From: Janthinobacterium rivuli
GTDB lineage: Bacteria > Pseudomonadota > Gammaproteobacteria > Burkholderiales > Burkholderiaceae_D
DNA: 64,000 bases
Assembly (NCBI RefSeq): GCF_009208735.1
Contig: NZ_WFLJ01000008.1
Location: 186,001 to 250,000, forward strand
Reading direction: 5' to 3'
A program made the translations under genes and the position numbers. Positions within the stretch are counted from its first letter, which is position 1. Every line of letters begins with the position of its first letter. The notes below the pieces were generated by a model. That model was not told the DNA's origin and made no database searches. It saw nothing but the letters and a program-made list of their open reading frames with translations. Below, piece after piece: positions 8,244 to 18,925 of this stretch.

Positions 8244-9979
8244 TGCACCCCTCCGCGCGGTTCATTGGCAGACGGCACAGGCACCAGCGCCGCATAGGTT
8301 TTGTCGCTCAAGGCCGATAGCGCGGCGTGGGCCGGCATCGGTTTGCCCGTCAGGTAGCCTTGCACATACTGGCAGCCGCGCGACTCAATGAAGTGCATCT
8401 GCTCCTCGGTTTCCACGCCCTCGGCCACCACGGACAGGTTCAAATGCTTGGCCAGGTCGAGAATGGTGTTGCAGATGGCCGCATCCTTGCTCGATTCGGG
8501 CAAGTCCTTGATGAAGGTGCGGTCGATCTTCAGCACGGAAATCGGGAAGCGCTTCAGATACGCGAGCGAGGAGTAGCCGGTGCCGAAATCGTCGATGGCG
8601 ATGCGCGCGCGGCGCTCCGTCATCTTGACGAGGATGGTTTCCGCATGCACGGGATCGATCATCAGGGTGCCTTCCGTGATTTCCAGCACCAAGTGTTCGC
8701 CGGAGAGTCCCGAAAACGCGATGGCGTCATCGAGCACGTCGAGGAATTTGTCGTTGCGGAACTGGCGCGGGCTGATGTTGACGGAGATGTACAGCGGCCG
8801 CCTGGCCACTTCCTGGAACTGCTTGAGCTGCACGCAGGCCGCCTTCAGCGCCCAGGCGCCCAGCAGGTTGATCAGGCCATTGGCTTCGGCAATCGGGATG
8901 AAGCGCACGGGCGGCACCAGGCCCAGGGTCGGGTGCTTCCAGCGCATCAGGGTTTCGAAGCCCTGGATCTGCCGCGTGTGCGCATCGACGATGGGCTGGT
9001 AAAAGAGTAAAAACTCGCCTTCGCGCACGGCGTGGAACATGGCCGCTTCCAGCGAAATATCGTGTTCCGACGGGCCGTTCAAACGCGGGCTGTAGACCAG
9101 GCAGCGGGCCTTGCCCGTTTCCTTGGCGCGCGACATGGCCGCATCGGCCAGCGCCACCAGGCGCACCTCATCTTCCGCGTGCAGCGGATAGATCGCCACG
9201 CCGACGGACGCGCCCACGTAGATCGTGTGGCCATCGACTTCGAACGGCGCCTGCAGGGTGGCCAGCAGGCGGCCTGTCACCAGCTTGATCTGCGCGTCGG
9301 TGGCGCTGCCGGGCAGCACGGCGACGAATTCATCGCCGCCCACGCGCGCCAGGGTGTCGCTGTCGCGCAGGGTCTTGCGCAGGCGCGCCGCGGCCAGGCG
9401 CAGCACGGCGTCGCCGACCGGGTGGCCCAGGCCATCGTTGACCTTTTTAAAGCCATCGAGGCCGATGGTGGCGACGGAAAAACCCTGGCCCGAACGGGCG
9501 GCTTGGGCGATCACCATGCGGATGCGGTCCGACAGCAGCAAGCGGTTCGGCAAGCCCGTGAGCGCATCGTGCGTGGCCATGTGGCGCAGCCGTTCTTCCG
9601 TATTGTGCTGGGCCGACGTGTCGCGTCCGACCACCAGCAATTCGGCGATGCCGGCCGCGTTCATATATGAGGACAGGCGCAGTTCGAACCAGATTTCCTG
9701 GTCCGGGGTTTGCAGGCGCACTTCCAGGCGACCCGGTTCTTCCAGGGCGTCTTCCAGCGCCGCTTGCAGGGCCGCGCGCGACGCTTCGGTGGCCAGCGGC
9801 AGCAGCAAATGGCCGGACAGACCCGAGGGTGCGCCAAACAGGGTGGCCGCGCGCCTGCTGGCGAACAGGATCAGGCCGTCCGTATTGAGCCGGAACACGA
9901 CGTCGCCTGCCTCTTCCATGAGGTTGTCCAACTCGTGGCGGGCCTCGCGGTGGGCGGCGGATGGGGTACTGGAAAACAT
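8240..9979 (-). CDS. PAS-GGDEF-EAL cyclic-di-GMP protein
   Basis: A 579-residue dual-domain protein: an N-terminal PAS sensor (about 10-130), an intact GGDEF domain (LARVGGDEFVAVLPGS) and an EAL domain. The EAL motif reads ETL (GFETLMRW), keeping the metal-binding glutamate, and DDFGTGYSS and AEGVE are intact. Both synthesis and hydrolysis of c-di-GMP are therefore possible. The frame is open to 10246; the start at 9979 is chosen because the PAS region begins there, but AAAGGT lies rather far upstream and an ATG near 10072 is an alternative. It is the first gene of an operon with the HDOD gene. Confidence 0.82.
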   Translation of the reverse strand: MFSSTPSAAHREARHELDNLMEEAGDVVFRLNTDGLILFASRRAATLFGAPSGLSGHLLLPLATEASRAALQAALEDALEEPGRLEVRLQTPDQEIWFELRLSSYMNAAGIAELLVVGRDTSAQHNTEERLRHMATHDALTGLPNRLLLSDRIRMVIAQAARSGQGFSVATIGLDGFKKVNDGLGHPVGDAVLRLAAARLRKTLRDSDTLARVGGDEFVAVLPGSATDAQIKLVTGRLLATLQAPFEVDGHTIYVGASVGVAIYPLHAEDEVRLVALADAAMSRAKETGKARCLVYSPRLNGPSEHDISLEAAMFHAVREGEFLLFYQPIVDAHTRQIQGFETLMRWKHPTLGLVPPVRFIPIAEANGLINLLGAWALKAACVQLKQFQEVARRPLYISVNISPRQFRNDKFLDVLDDAIAFSGLSGEHLVLEITEGTLMIDPVHAETILVKMTERRARIAIDDFGTGYSSLAYLKRFPISVLKIDRTFIKDLPESSKDAAICNTILDLAKHLNLSVVAEGVETEEQMHFIESRGCQYVQGYLTGKPMPAHAALSALSDKTYAALVPVPSANEPRGGVQ

Positions 9980-10375
9980 CGTGCTGGCTTTTACCTTTTT
10001 GTTATCAGTGCCGGCGCTCGCTGCAGGGCAGGGCGCCAACGGAAAGAGTGCATCGTGCGTGACGGGTGCCATAGGGGCCGGAAGGGCGGCTATCGGAACG
10101 CGATCCACACGAAATGTATCATTGAAAAGCACCCGATTACATGAAATAGAGCAACATTGCTTCAGGTTTTGTAAATATTCCTGCCTTGTATGAAAAAAAT
10201 CATGCCGCGCGACCTGCGCAGGCATTTTCATTCCACATGGAAACATTTATCTGCGCTTGCTTCCACTGGCGCGCTTGCCCCGCCATGCGCTTTGCGCTAG
10301 TCTGGCTGGCAGACGGTGTTGACGGTGCGCCAGCGACGGCAAGGGCGCCATGATAACAAATCGGAGGTGACGCCC

Positions 10376-12058
10376 ATGAATGCCTTTGACACGCATGAAG
10401 TTTTCAACCAGGCCACGCCGTTTGAAAACGTCAATCTGTTCGCCTGCGACCCGGCGCTGATCGAGGCGCTGTTGCGCGAGGGCGGCGGCGCGGCGCTGCA
10501 GGAGCTCGACGCGCTGGGCGACAGGCTGGGCCGCGCCGAGACGTATGCGCTGGCGCGCCTGGCCAATCTCCACACGCCCGAGCTGCAGCAGTTCGACCGG
10601 GCCGGGCGCCGCATCGACGAGGTGCTGTTCCATCCTGCCTGGCATGAGCTGATGGCCATCCTCGTCGGCGCGGGCGCGCACGCGTCGCCCTGGGCGTCGC
10701 CCGGCCCCGGTGCCCAGGTGGCACGCGCGGCGGCCTATCTATTAGTGGGGCAGGTGGAAAACGGCACGCAGTGTCCCGTGACGATGACGTATGCCTCGGT
10801 GCCGGCCTTGCGCCAGGCGTTGAACCTGCCGCAGATCGCGCAGCGCTGGCTGCCGAAAATCCTCTCGCGCGACTACGATCCCCGCTCCCTGCCGGTGGAG
10901 CAGAAACGCGGCGCCCTGGTCGGCATGGGCATGACGGAAAAGCAGGGTGGTTCCGACGTGCGCAGCAACACCACGCGCGCCGTGCCCGTGCCGCCGGACG
11001 AGGCGCAAGCCCTGTTCGGCGCCGAGGCGGGCGACGCCTGGCGCATCGTCGGCCACAAATGGTTTTTCTCGGCGCCCCAGTGCGACGCGCATCTGATCCT
11101 GGCGCAGGCGGACGAGGGGGGATTGTCGTGCTTTTTCCTGCCCCGCTACCTGCCCGACGGCAGCCGCAACGCCATCCGCGTGCAGCGCCTGAAGGATAAG
11201 CTGGGCAATCGCTCGAACGCCTCGTCGGAAGTGGAATTCACGAATGCCTACGGCTGGCTGGTGGGACAGGCGGGGCGGGGCATTCCCACCATCCTGGAAA
11301 TGGCCAGCCACACGCGCCTCGATTGCGTGCTGGGCAGTACCGGCATCATGCGCGCCGCCTTGACGCAGGCGCTGCACCATGCGCGCCAGCGGGCCGTGTT
11401 CGGCAAGCCGCTGGCCGAGCAGCCCCTGATGCAAAACGTGCTGGCCGACCTGGCGCTCGAATCCGAGGCCGCCACGGCCTTCGCGCTGCGCCTGGCCCGC
11501 TGTTTCGATGAAAAGGACGAGCCAGGGCAAGCGCTGCTGGCGCGCGTGCTCACGCCGGCCGGCAAGTACTGGATCTGCAAGCGCGGGCCAGGCTTCGGCT
11601 TCGAGGCCATGGAGGTGCTGGGCGGCACCGGCTATGTGGAAGACGCGCCGCTGGCGCGCCTGTACCGCGAACTGCCCGTCAATTCGATCTGGGAAGGTTC
11701 GGGCAACGTCATGTGTCTCGACGTCTTGCGCGCCTTCGGCAAGTCGCCGGCCGCGCGCGACGCCTTGGCGGCCGAGCTGGCGCTGGCCGGCGATGACGAT
11801 GCCATGTTCGCCAACTATCGGGCGCGCCTGCTGGCCGACCTGGACGGACCGCAAACGGACGAGTTTGGCGCCCGGCACTTATCCGAACGCATCGTGCTGG
11901 CCGTGCAGGCGGCCTTGTTGCTGCGCCATGCGCCACCGTTTGTCGCGCAGGCATTCCTGCACTCGCGCCTGGCGCAGGCGCCGGGCGGGGCGTACGGGCG
12001 CTTGCCGGCAGGCACCGATTGCGCGGCCATCCTGGCGCGCGCCTTGCGCGAGTACTGA
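10376..12058 (+). CDS. aidB: AidB-type acyl-CoA dehydrogenase (alkylation response)
   Basis: A flavoprotein of the acyl-CoA dehydrogenase superfamily, 560 residues, matching the AidB branch rather than beta-oxidation enzymes. Diagnostic segments are [16 protein letters not shown] at the N-terminus, [20 protein letters not shown] (FAD region), [28 protein letters not shown] and [19 protein letters not shown]. AidB in E. coli belongs to the Ada response and binds DNA, with a postulated role in limiting alkylation damage. The ATG at 10376 has a perfect GGAGGTGA ribosome site. No ada or alkB gene is nearby. Confidence 0.93.
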   Translation: MNAFDTHEVFNQATPFENVNLFACDPALIEALLREGGGAALQELDALGDRLGRAETYALARLANLHTPELQQFDRAGRRIDEVLFHPAWHELMAILVGAGAHASPWASPGPGAQVARAAAYLLVGQVENGTQCPVTMTYASVPALRQALNLPQIAQRWLPKILSRDYDPRSLPVEQKRGALVGMGMTEKQGGSDVRSNTTRAVPVPPDEAQALFGAEAGDAWRIVGHKWFFSAPQCDAHLILAQADEGGLSCFFLPRYLPDGSRNAIRVQRLKDKLGNRSNASSEVEFTNAYGWLVGQAGRGIPTILEMASHTRLDCVLGSTGIMRAALTQALHHARQRAVFGKPLAEQPLMQNVLADLALESEAATAFALRLARCFDEKDEPGQALLARVLTPAGKYWICKRGPGFGFEAMEVLGGTGYVEDAPLARLYRELPVNSIWEGSGNVMCLDVLRAFGKSPAARDALAAELALAGDDDAMFANYRARLLADLDGPQTDEFGARHLSERIVLAVQAALLLRHAPPFVAQAFLHSRLAQAPGGAYGRLPAGTDCAAILARALREY

Positions 12059-12212
12059 GTTCGCGCCAGCCTGGGCACGCAATTATTTCGAAAATTCCGG
12101 CCACAGGGGGGCTGGGGGCTGGGATAATGCTGCAATCCATCATTTTATCGATACACAGCGCGCCTGCGGCGATGCTTGCCGCCGCGCCAGAGAGCAGAGA
12201 AAGAAAAACAAG

Positions 12213-12863
12213 ATGAAACAAGATCCACGCTTCCCGAATTTGTTCATTACCGATCACCCATTGATCCAGCACAAACTGAGCCACATGCGCGAACACGACA
12301 CGTCGACGCGCACCTTCCGTGAATTGCTCAAGGAAATCACCTTGCTGATGGGCTATGAAATCACGCGCGACCTGCCGCTGACCACGCGCGAAATCAAGAC
12401 CCCGCTCGTCACCATCGACGCGCCCGTCATTGCAGGCAAGAAACTGGCCATCGTGCCCATCCTGCGCGCCGGCATCGGCATGAGCGATGGCCTGCTGAAC
12501 CTGGTGCCATCGGCGCGCGTGGGCCACATCGGCGTGTACCGCGACCCGGCCACGCACATGCCCGTGGAATATCTGGTGCGCCTGCCGGACTTGAACGAGC
12601 GTACTTTCATCCTGTGCGACCCGATGGTGGCGACCGGCAATTCGGCCGTGTACGCCGTCGACGTGCTGAAAAAGCGCGGCGTGACGGACGAACAGATCAT
12701 CTTCCTGGCCCTGGTTGCCGCACCGGAAGGCGTGACCGTGTTCCAGAACGCGCATCCGAACGTCAAGATGTTCTGCGCCGCGCTCGATTCGCACCTGGAT
12801 GACCACGCTTACATCGTGCCGGGCCTGGGCGACGCCGGCGACCGCATCTTCGGCACCAAGTAA
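12213..12863 (+). CDS. upp: Uracil phosphoribosyltransferase
   Basis: Salvages uracil with PRPP to form UMP. The 216-residue product begins [20 protein letters not shown] and has the type I PRTase fold. The PRPP-binding loop is seen as [12 protein letters not shown], and the uracil-binding C-terminus as [16 protein letters not shown]. The ATG at 12213 gives the normal family length; the frame is open upstream through the end of aidB but is not coding there. The Hpt gene starts 21 bases downstream and may be co-transcribed. Confidence 0.97.
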   Translation: MKQDPRFPNLFITDHPLIQHKLSHMREHDTSTRTFRELLKEITLLMGYEITRDLPLTTREIKTPLVTIDAPVIAGKKLAIVPILRAGIGMSDGLLNLVPSARVGHIGVYRDPATHMPVEYLVRLPDLNERTFILCDPMVATGNSAVYAVDVLKKRGVTDEQIIFLALVAAPEGVTVFQNAHPNVKMFCAALDSHLDDHAYIVPGLGDAGDRIFGTK

Positions 12864-12884
12864 GCCACTCAGGCGAGTATTGCG

Positions 12885-13247
12885 ATGGCAACCTTGATCG
12901 ACCCGGATTTTCGCGCGCGTTTGCGCGCCCTGAACGAAAAATATGCGGCCGGCATCCCGGCCCTGATGCTGGCGATCACGCAGGCAAGCGGCCGCTGCGA
13001 CAGCGAAGGCCCCCGTCTGGAGCCGTTGACGCAGCTGCACCGCGCGCTGCACGCGGTGGCCGGTTCGGCTGCCACCTTCGGCTTTGCCGCGCTGGGCCAG
13101 GAGTGCCGCCGCATCGAACAGCTGGTACGCGCCATGCTCAATGCCCCTGAGCTGGCGGTGGCGGATTGGCCCGCCGTGCAGGCACAGGTGGCGGCGCTGC
13201 TGGACTGGGCCGCGCGCGATGTGGGCGCCACCCATTTCAGCGTGTGA
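12885..13247 (+). CDS. Hpt (histidine phosphotransfer) domain protein
   Basis: A 120-residue all-helical protein consisting of a single Hpt module. The phosphorylatable histidine is in ALHAVAGSAATFGF, matching the H-x-L-K-G-S-A-x-x-x-G pattern except that the lysine is alanine. Such stand-alone Hpt proteins shuttle phosphate between hybrid kinases and response regulators. It lies 21 bases after upp. No hybrid kinase is encoded in the window. Confidence 0.75.
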   Translation: MATLIDPDFRARLRALNEKYAAGIPALMLAITQASGRCDSEGPRLEPLTQLHRALHAVAGSAATFGFAALGQECRRIEQLVRAMLNAPELAVADWPAVQAQVAALLDWAARDVGATHFSV

Positions 13248-13429
13248 GCGACAGCGCTATAGAGATGTGGTTGCAATGATTCATTTGATGCAACGCAAAG
13301 CACCCGCGTCGCAGATTAGGATATAGTGTCTCCATGCCGCTGGTACAGGGCGCCGCAAGACGGGGATTTGGCTATTAAAGTAGTGTTCGCAAGTTTATTT
13401 TGCGAAAGAATGGTTTTTCTCAGTTTTGT

Positions 13430-13545
13430 TGGTATAATTGGGCATCGTTGGATTCGAGGTAGTAGTGCAGTTTGTCTGTCATTTCTTTCTTGCTTCAAAC
13501 GATATAACGGGCGCAAGCCCAACTTAACTGAAATAGGAAATTGTA
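13430..13545 (+). promoter_or_regulatory. Extended -10 promoter and long 5' leader of the cold-shock gene
   Basis: TGGTATAAT at 13430-13438 is a good extended -10 element; the -35 region is weak. Transcription from about 13445 would give a leader of roughly 100 bases before the ATG at 13546. Such long structured leaders are characteristic of cspA-type genes, where they act as temperature-responsive RNA. The ribosome site is AGGAAATTGTA before ATG. Confidence 0.6.
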
Positions 13546-13749
13546 ATGGCAACTGGCATCGTAAAATGGTTCAATGATTCGAAGGGTTTCGGCTTTATTA
13601 CCCCTGACGAAGGCGGCGAAGATCTGTTCGCTCACTTCTCGGCTATCCAGTCGAACGGCTTCAAGTCCCTGCAAGAGAACCAACGCGTTTCTTTTGAAGT
13701 GACCGCTGGCCCTAAAGGCAAGCAAGCTTCGAACATTCAGCCAATCTAA
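13546..13749 (+). CDS. cspA: Cold-shock protein, CspA family
   Basis: A 67-residue OB-fold RNA chaperone. The sequence [20 protein letters not shown] contains RNP-1 (KGFGFI), and RNP-2 follows in DLFAHFSAI. It binds single-stranded nucleic acid and melts RNA structure. It is monocistronic, with a leader and terminator of its own. Which paralogue it is cannot be told from sequence, nor whether it is cold-induced or constitutive. Confidence 0.96.
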   Translation: MATGIVKWFNDSKGFGFITPDEGGEDLFAHFSAIQSNGFKSLQENQRVSFEVTAGPKGKQASNIQPI

Positions 13750-13773
13750 TACGCTGGATCAAACGAAATAAAG

Positions 13774-13801
13774 AAATCCTCGGTCTCCGAGGATTTTTTT
13801 T
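13774..13801 (+). terminator. Strong Rho-independent terminator of cspA
   Basis: The perfect stem AATCCTCGG-TCT-CCGAGGATT is followed by eight T residues, 25 bases after the cspA stop. Confidence 0.93.
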
Positions 13802-13870
13802 CGCCTGAATTTCTGTGAGGCACCGGTTTTGCGTGGGCTACGTGGCTCTTTTGGCATGCTTCGCGTCACC

Positions 13871-13908
13871 GCGTAGGTCGGCTTACGCTGCGCTAAGCCG
13901 ATCTACGC
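13871..13908. repeat. Extragenic palindrome
   Basis: GCGTAGGTCGGCTTACG pairs with CTAAGCCGATCTACGC across a short loop, near-perfectly. It lies between the cspA terminator and the 3' end of a LysR gene. The form (CGTAGGTCGG...) is like dispersed palindromes seen in many proteobacteria; family membership is inferred. Confidence 0.6.
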
Positions 13909-13977
13909 CTATGCCGAGCTACAGCGACCTACACAAACCTATGCTCAGCCGCGTTCTTCCAGTCCAGCCGGCAGTGA

Positions 13978-14889
13978 CTAGATTGCCCTTTCGCGCCAGT
14001 AGTCAGGCTGTGAGTACGAGTGCCTTAAAAAATCCACGAACGCCCGTATGCGCAGCGGCAAGTGGCGGCGCTGGGCGAACACGGCGTAAATGTCATTGCC
14101 TGGCGCGGCGAACTGGTCCAGCACCGTCACCAGCTGGCCCGAAGCGATTTCCGCGCCCACTTCCCACATCGAGCGCCAGGCCAGGCCCTTGCCGGCCAGG
14201 GCCCAGTCGTGCAGCACTTCGCCATCGTTGCAAACCATATTGCCGGCCACCTTTAAAATCACGTTCTTGCCGTTTTCGCGGAAGGTCCAGCCTCGCTGGC
14301 TGCCTTCGCTGCTGATCGCCAGGCAATTGTGCTTTGTCAAGTCGGCCGGGATGCGCGGCGTGCCGGCCCGTTTCAGGTAGGCGGGCGAGCCGACCAGCAC
14401 GCGCTGGTTGTCCGCCAGCTTGGTGCTCACCAGAGACGAATCGGACAGGCTGGCGATGCGGATGGCCACGTCGATGCCTTCGCCGATCAGGTCGACGAGG
14501 CGGTCGTTCAGGTTCAGCGACACCGTCACGTCGCGGTGCTCGGCCACGAACGAGGGGATCAGGGGCGCCACGTGCTGACGGCCGAAACCGGCCGGCGCGG
14601 AAATGAGCAAATGGCCGCTGGCCTTCACGCTGCGCTCGGCCACGGCCGCTTCCGCCTCTTCCAGTTCGCCCAGAATGCGCTGGCAATCTTCCAGGAAGGC
14701 GGCGCCTTCATTCGTCAAGGCCAGCTTGCGCGTCGTGCGCTGCAGTAATTTGACGCCCAGGCGCTGCTCCAGCGCATCGAGGCGGCGGCCGATCATGGCC
14801 GGGGCGATCCCCTCCGCGCGCGCGGCGGCCGACAGGCTGCCCTTGGCGACGACTTCCACGAAAGTTGATATTTGTCTGAACTGGCCCAT
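13978..14889 (-). CDS. LysR-family transcriptional regulator
   Basis: A 303-residue LTTR with an N-terminal winged helix-turn-helix (about residues 5-60: FRQISTFVEVVAKGSLSAAA). An effector-binding domain follows (about 90-295). The start at 14889 has GGGAG eight bases upstream; an in-frame ATG lies eight codons earlier. It is transcribed away from aceB, which starts 216 bases off on the other strand, so it may regulate malate synthase or merely sit next to it. The effector is unknown. Confidence 0.88.
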   Translation of the reverse strand: MGQFRQISTFVEVVAKGSLSAAARAEGIAPAMIGRRLDALEQRLGVKLLQRTTRKLALTNEGAAFLEDCQRILGELEEAEAAVAERSVKASGHLLISAPAGFGRQHVAPLIPSFVAEHRDVTVSLNLNDRLVDLIGEGIDVAIRIASLSDSSLVSTKLADNQRVLVGSPAYLKRAGTPRIPADLTKHNCLAISSEGSQRGWTFRENGKNVILKVAGNMVCNDGEVLHDWALAGKGLAWRSMWEVGAEIASGQLVTVLDQFAAPGNDIYAVFAQRRHLPLRIRAFVDFLRHSYSQPDYWRERAI

Positions 14890-15105
14890 GTTGTGCTCCC
14901 GCAATGCCATCACTTGTGATAAAAACGCATAGATGAAGTGATTTTTAATCTCGTTTCCATGCCTTATAGTGCAATACTATAGAACAAACGAGCCGTCTGG
15001 CAGAGTGTTTTTGCGCCTCTGTCCGGCTTGCCAGCGCAGTCGTTCCGCTTATACTTGGATCACCAGATTACCTTTGCTTATATTTACTAAAAACCGGAGA
15101 ACTTC

Positions 15106-16704
15106 ATGACGCAGAACACGATCGCCCTTCCCGAAGGCATGCAAATTACGGGGGAAATCAAGCCCGGCTACGAACAGATCTTGACGCCCGCAGCGCTGGC
15201 GCTGGTGGCCAAACTGACGCGCGCCTTCGAGCCGCGCCGCCAGGAATTGCTTGCCGTGCGCGTGGAACGGGCCAAGCGCCTCGACGCGGGCGAGCGTCCT
15301 GATTTCCTGCCAGAAACTGCACATATCCGTGACGGCGACTGGAAGATCGCGCCGATCCCGAAGGCCCTGGAATGCCGCCGCGTGGAAATCACCGGTCCCG
15401 TCGAGCGCAAGATGGTCATCAACGCCTTCAACTCCGGCGCGGACAGCTACATGACGGACTTCGAAGACTCGAACACGCCGAACTGGGACAACCAGCTGAC
15501 GGGCCAGATCAATATGTTCGACGCCGTGCGCAAGACGATTTCGCTGGAGCAAAATGGCAAGTCGTACAAGCTGAACGACAAGATCGCGACACTCGTCGTG
15601 CGTCCACGCGGCTGGCACCTCGATGAAAAGCACGTGCTGGTCGACGGCAAGCGTATTTCCGGCGGTATTTTCGATTTCGCCCTGTTCATGTTCCATAACG
15701 CCAAGGAACAGCTGGCACGTGGCGCCGGCCCGTATTTCTACCTGCCGAAGATGGAATCGCACCTGGAAGCGCGCCTGTGGAACGATATCTTCGTCATGAC
15801 GCAAAACGAATTGGGCTTGCCACAAGGCACGATCAAGGCGACGGTCCTGATCGAAACCATTCTGGCGGCATTTGAAATGGATGAAATCCTGTACGAACTG
15901 AAAGAACACAGCTCCGGCCTGAACGCGGGCCGCTGGGATTACATCTTCTCGTGTATCAAGAAATTCAAGCTGGACAAGGATTTCTGCCTGGCCGACCGCG
16001 CGAAAGTCACGATGACGGCGCCGTTCATGCGCGCCTACGCCTTGCTGCTGCTGAAAACCTGCCATAAACGCGGTGCGCCAGCCATTGGCGGCATGGCGGC
16101 CTTGATCCCGATCAAGAACGATCCGGAAAAGAACGACATCGCCATGGGTGGCGTGCGCAACGACAAGGCGCGCGACGCCACCGACGGCTACGACGGCGGC
16201 TGGGTTGCCCATCCGGGCCTGGTCGAGCTGGCCATGGGCGAGTTCACCAAAGTGCTGGGAGACAAGCCGAATCAGATCGAGAAACAGCGTCCCGACATCG
16301 ACGTGACAGCATCGGATCTGCTGAACTTCCAGCCGGAAGCGCCGATCACGGAAGCGGGCTTGCGCTACAACATCAACGTGGGCATCCATTACCTGGGCAG
16401 CTGGCTGGCCGGCAACGGTTGCGTACCTATTCACAACCTGATGGAAGACGCGGCCACGGCCGAGATCAGCCGCTCGCAAGTGTGGCAGTGGATTCGTTCC
16501 AGCAAGGGCGTGCTGGAAGACGGCCGCAAGGTGACGGCCGAGATGGTGCGCGCCATGATCCCGGAAGAGCTGGCCAAGGTGCAGCGCGATGCGCCAGGCG
16601 GCAATGGCCCGACCTATGTGCGCGCCGGCCAGATTTTCGAGGAAATGTCGACGTCGGAATCGTTCGCCGAGTTCCTGACCTTGCCGCTGTACGAAGAAAT
16701 CTGA
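15106..16704 (+). CDS. aceB: Malate synthase A
   Basis: A glyoxylate-shunt enzyme condensing glyoxylate and acetyl-CoA to malate. At 532 residues it has the length of the A isoform. The family signature is in [18 protein letters not shown], and the TIM-barrel continues with [12 protein letters not shown] and a conserved C-terminus ending TLPLYEEI. It allows growth on acetate or fatty acids. Isocitrate lyase is not in the window. A bidirectional terminator separates it from convergent gloB. Confidence 0.97.
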   Translation: MTQNTIALPEGMQITGEIKPGYEQILTPAALALVAKLTRAFEPRRQELLAVRVERAKRLDAGERPDFLPETAHIRDGDWKIAPIPKALECRRVEITGPVERKMVINAFNSGADSYMTDFEDSNTPNWDNQLTGQINMFDAVRKTISLEQNGKSYKLNDKIATLVVRPRGWHLDEKHVLVDGKRISGGIFDFALFMFHNAKEQLARGAGPYFYLPKMESHLEARLWNDIFVMTQNELGLPQGTIKATVLIETILAAFEMDEILYELKEHSSGLNAGRWDYIFSCIKKFKLDKDFCLADRAKVTMTAPFMRAYALLLLKTCHKRGAPAIGGMAALIPIKNDPEKNDIAMGGVRNDKARDATDGYDGGWVAHPGLVELAMGEFTKVLGDKPNQIEKQRPDIDVTASDLLNFQPEAPITEAGLRYNINVGIHYLGSWLAGNGCVPIHNLMEDAATAEISRSQVWQWIRSSKGVLEDGRKVTAEMVRAMIPEELAKVQRDAPGGNGPTYVRAGQIFEEMSTSESFAEFLTLPLYEEI

Positions 16705-16722
16705 TCCTGGTCAAATAGATCA

Positions 16723-16770
16723 AAAAAAAATCCCGGCGGTGCATACAAGCATCGGCCGGGATTTTTTTTT
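16723..16770. terminator. Bidirectional terminator between aceB and gloB
   Basis: AAAATCCCGGC and GCCGGGATTTTTTTTT form a stem with A and T tracts on the two sides. It can stop transcription from both convergent genes. Confidence 0.9.
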
Positions 16771-16786
16771 GGGTGGAAGGGTGGAC

Positions 16787-17596
16787 TTAAAAGCTGTTTT
16801 TCCACATCCGTAGCGCGGCGAACGCTTCCACGGGCGAGGCGTCCGCCGTCAGCTTGCCTTCCACTTTCAGGCTGGTCAGAATCGCCGGTTCGCGGTAGCG
16901 CAGGAAGGGGTTCGTGGCCTTTTCCAGGGCAATGGTCGACGGCACGGTCGACAAACCCTGCTGGCGCTTTTCCGTGTCGATGGCGATGCGTTCCTGCAAG
17001 GCCTGATTGCCTGGCTCGACGGCGTTGGCGAAGCGCAGATTGGACAAGGTGTACTCATGCGCGCAAAATACCTCGGTATCGCCGGGCAAAGCGGCCAGCT
17101 TGCCCAGCGAGTCGGCCATCTGGCCCGGCGTGCCTTCGAACAGGCGGCCGCAGCCGCCCGCAAACAAGGTGTCGCCGGAAAACAGCCACGGCGCGCCGTT
17201 GCGCTCGTCGCGCTGGCGCACGTAGGCGATATGCCCCTTCGTATGGCCGGGCACGTCGATGACGGTCAGTTGCAAGCCCAGTTCGGGCACGTAGGCGACA
17301 TCGCCTTCGGCAAGCGGTTCCGTGATGGCTGTGATAGCCTCATTGCGCGGGCCGAAGACGGGCACGGCGAAATGCTGCAACAATTCAGGCACGCCACCCG
17401 TGTGGTCGGCGTGGTGATGCGTGAGTAAAATGGCGGACAAGGTCAACTGATGGGCTTGCAGCGCATCGAGGATGACCGTCGCATCGCCGGGGTCGACCAC
17501 GGCGGCGTGACGGCCGTCATGGATCAGCCACAGGTAATTGTCGGCAAAGGCAGGCACGGCAAGTACCGATAAAGCGTGTTCAGGGGAATATGTCAT
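16787..17596 (-). CDS. gloB: Hydroxyacylglutathione hydrolase (glyoxalase II)
   Basis: A binuclear zinc hydrolase that splits S-lactoylglutathione to lactate and glutathione in methylglyoxal detoxification. The metallo-beta-lactamase motif is [12 protein letters not shown] near residue 55, followed by a C-terminal glyoxalase II domain ending LRMWKNSF. The start [20 protein letters not shown] at 17594-17596 gives 269 residues; the frame is open further upstream but overlaps the divergent methyltransferase. The two genes diverge by only about 20 bases. Confidence 0.93.
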   Translation of the reverse strand: MTYSPEHALSVLAVPAFADNYLWLIHDGRHAAVVDPGDATVILDALQAHQLTLSAILLTHHHADHTGGVPELLQHFAVPVFGPRNEAITAITEPLAEGDVAYVPELGLQLTVIDVPGHTKGHIAYVRQRDERNGAPWLFSGDTLFAGGCGRLFEGTPGQMADSLGKLAALPGDTEVFCAHEYTLSNLRFANAVEPGNQALQERIAIDTEKRQQGLSTVPSTIALEKATNPFLRYREPAILTSLKVEGKLTADASPVEAFAALRMWKNSF

Positions 17597-17615
17597 GAGC
17601 AAGAGAGAAAACTGA

Positions 17616-18392
17616 ATGGACAGTGCGGCATCCGAAAAATCCATTATAGCGCTTGACGGCTGGCTGCAGACGCCCGCCGGTCTGTACGTGCGCGCCTGGG
17701 AACAGCAATGCCTCGACAGCCTGACCGTCGACATCTTCGGTTTTAACGCCGTGCAGATCGGCTTGCCCCAGATCGACGCGCTGGCGGCCAGCCGCATGCC
17801 GAACAAATGGCTGCTCGATGCGCGCCTGCCGTCGCGCCCGCCGCAGGAAAGCCGTTTGACCCTCGTGTCGGCCTTCGACGAGCTGCCGTTCGACTCGCAA
17901 AGCCTGGACCTGGTGGTCTTGCCGCACGTACTCGAATTTGCCGCCGAGCCGCACCAGGTCTTGCGCGAAGTCGAACGCGTGCTGATCCCGGAAGGGCGCG
18001 TGATCGTCTGCGGCTTCAATCCGGCCAGCCTGTGGGGCATGCGCCAGGGCCTGGGACGGGTCACGGGCCGTCATTATCTGCCGCAAGCCGGCGAACTGAT
18101 CTCTATGCCGCGCATGAAAGACTGGTTAAAATTGCTGAACATGGGCGTCAGCCAAAGTCACTTCGGCTGCTACGCGCCTGCCTGCAAGACAGAAAAATGG
18201 CTGCGCCGCAACGCCTTCATGGACAAGGCCGGCGCGCGCTGGTGGCCATATCTGGGCGCAGTGTATATAGTGCAGGCGATCAAGCGCGTCAAAGGGATGC
18301 GCTTGATCGGTCCGGCGTGGACCAAGAAACCGGCGACGGCGCCCGCAGGCGCACCGGTCACGAATAAAAGGCGGGAACAGCAAGATGGATAA
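17616..18392 (+). CDS. SAM-dependent methyltransferase (type 11)
   Basis: A 258-residue class I methyltransferase. It lacks a textbook GxGxG, but motif IV is seen in [20 protein letters not shown], and [17 protein letters not shown] follows. This gene commonly lies between gloB and rnhA in betaproteobacteria. Its last eight bases overlap rnhA, indicating coupled translation. The substrate is not known. Confidence 0.8.
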   Translation: MDSAASEKSIIALDGWLQTPAGLYVRAWEQQCLDSLTVDIFGFNAVQIGLPQIDALAASRMPNKWLLDARLPSRPPQESRLTLVSAFDELPFDSQSLDLVVLPHVLEFAAEPHQVLREVERVLIPEGRVIVCGFNPASLWGMRQGLGRVTGRHYLPQAGELISMPRMKDWLKLLNMGVSQSHFGCYAPACKTEKWLRRNAFMDKAGARWWPYLGAVYIVQAIKRVKGMRLIGPAWTKKPATAPAGAPVTNKRREQQDG

Positions 18393-18822
18393 GGTAGAAA
18401 TTTACGCCGATGGCGCATGCAAGGGCAATCCCGGCACGGGCGGCTGGGGTGCGCTGATGGTGGCCGATGGCGCCAAGAAAGAAATTTACGGCGGGGAACT
18501 GAATACGACGAATAACCGTATGGAATTGAAGGCCGTCATCGAAGCCTTGACGGCGCTCAAACGTCCCTGCCAGGTGGTGATGTATACCGATAGCCAGTAC
18601 GTCCAGAAGGGCATCAGCGAATGGATCCACGGCTGGAAGGCGCGCGGCTGGAAAACGGCGTCCAAGGCGCCCGTAAAGAACGTCGACCTGTGGCAGGCGC
18701 TCGATACGGCCCAGGCCGTGCATGAAGTGGAATGGCGCTGGGTGCGCGGCCACAATGGCCATCCGGGCAACGAGCGCGCCGATCAGCTGGCCAACCTGGG
18801 CGTGGAAACCGTACGCGCCTGA
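18385..18822 (+). CDS. rnhA: Ribonuclease HI
   Basis: Degrades the RNA strand of RNA-DNA hybrids. The 145-residue product has the full catalytic set: D in [17 protein letters not shown] in [12 protein letters not shown] in [10 protein letters not shown], and a D plus histidine loop in [16 protein letters not shown]. The start overlaps the preceding methyltransferase by eight bases. The downstream hairpin at 18865 separates it from dnaQ. Confidence 0.97.
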   Translation: MDKVEIYADGACKGNPGTGGWGALMVADGAKKEIYGGELNTTNNRMELKAVIEALTALKRPCQVVMYTDSQYVQKGISEWIHGWKARGWKTASKAPVKNVDLWQALDTAQAVHEVEWRWVRGHNGHPGNERADQLANLGVETVRA

Positions 18823-18864
18823 TGGTTTAAAATTCCTGTAGCGAAACAGCGGGCAGGGAGTAAT

Positions 18865-18904
18865 CGAAGGGCACAGGTTTGCTATACTGTGCCCTTCGCT
18901 TTTT
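18865..18904 (+). terminator. Terminator after rnhA
   Basis: CGAAGGGCACAG and CTGTGCCCTTCG form a perfect 12-base stem around a 10-base loop, followed by CTTTTTG. The loop also contains TATACT, which could serve as a -10 element for dnaQ. Confidence 0.8.
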
Positions 18905-18925
18905 GCCTTTACGACTGAATCTGCC

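Noticed and set aside
15049..16479. A 476-codon open frame opposite aceB
   Set aside because: It is the antisense shadow of a well-conserved malate synthase and shows no domain or ribosome site.
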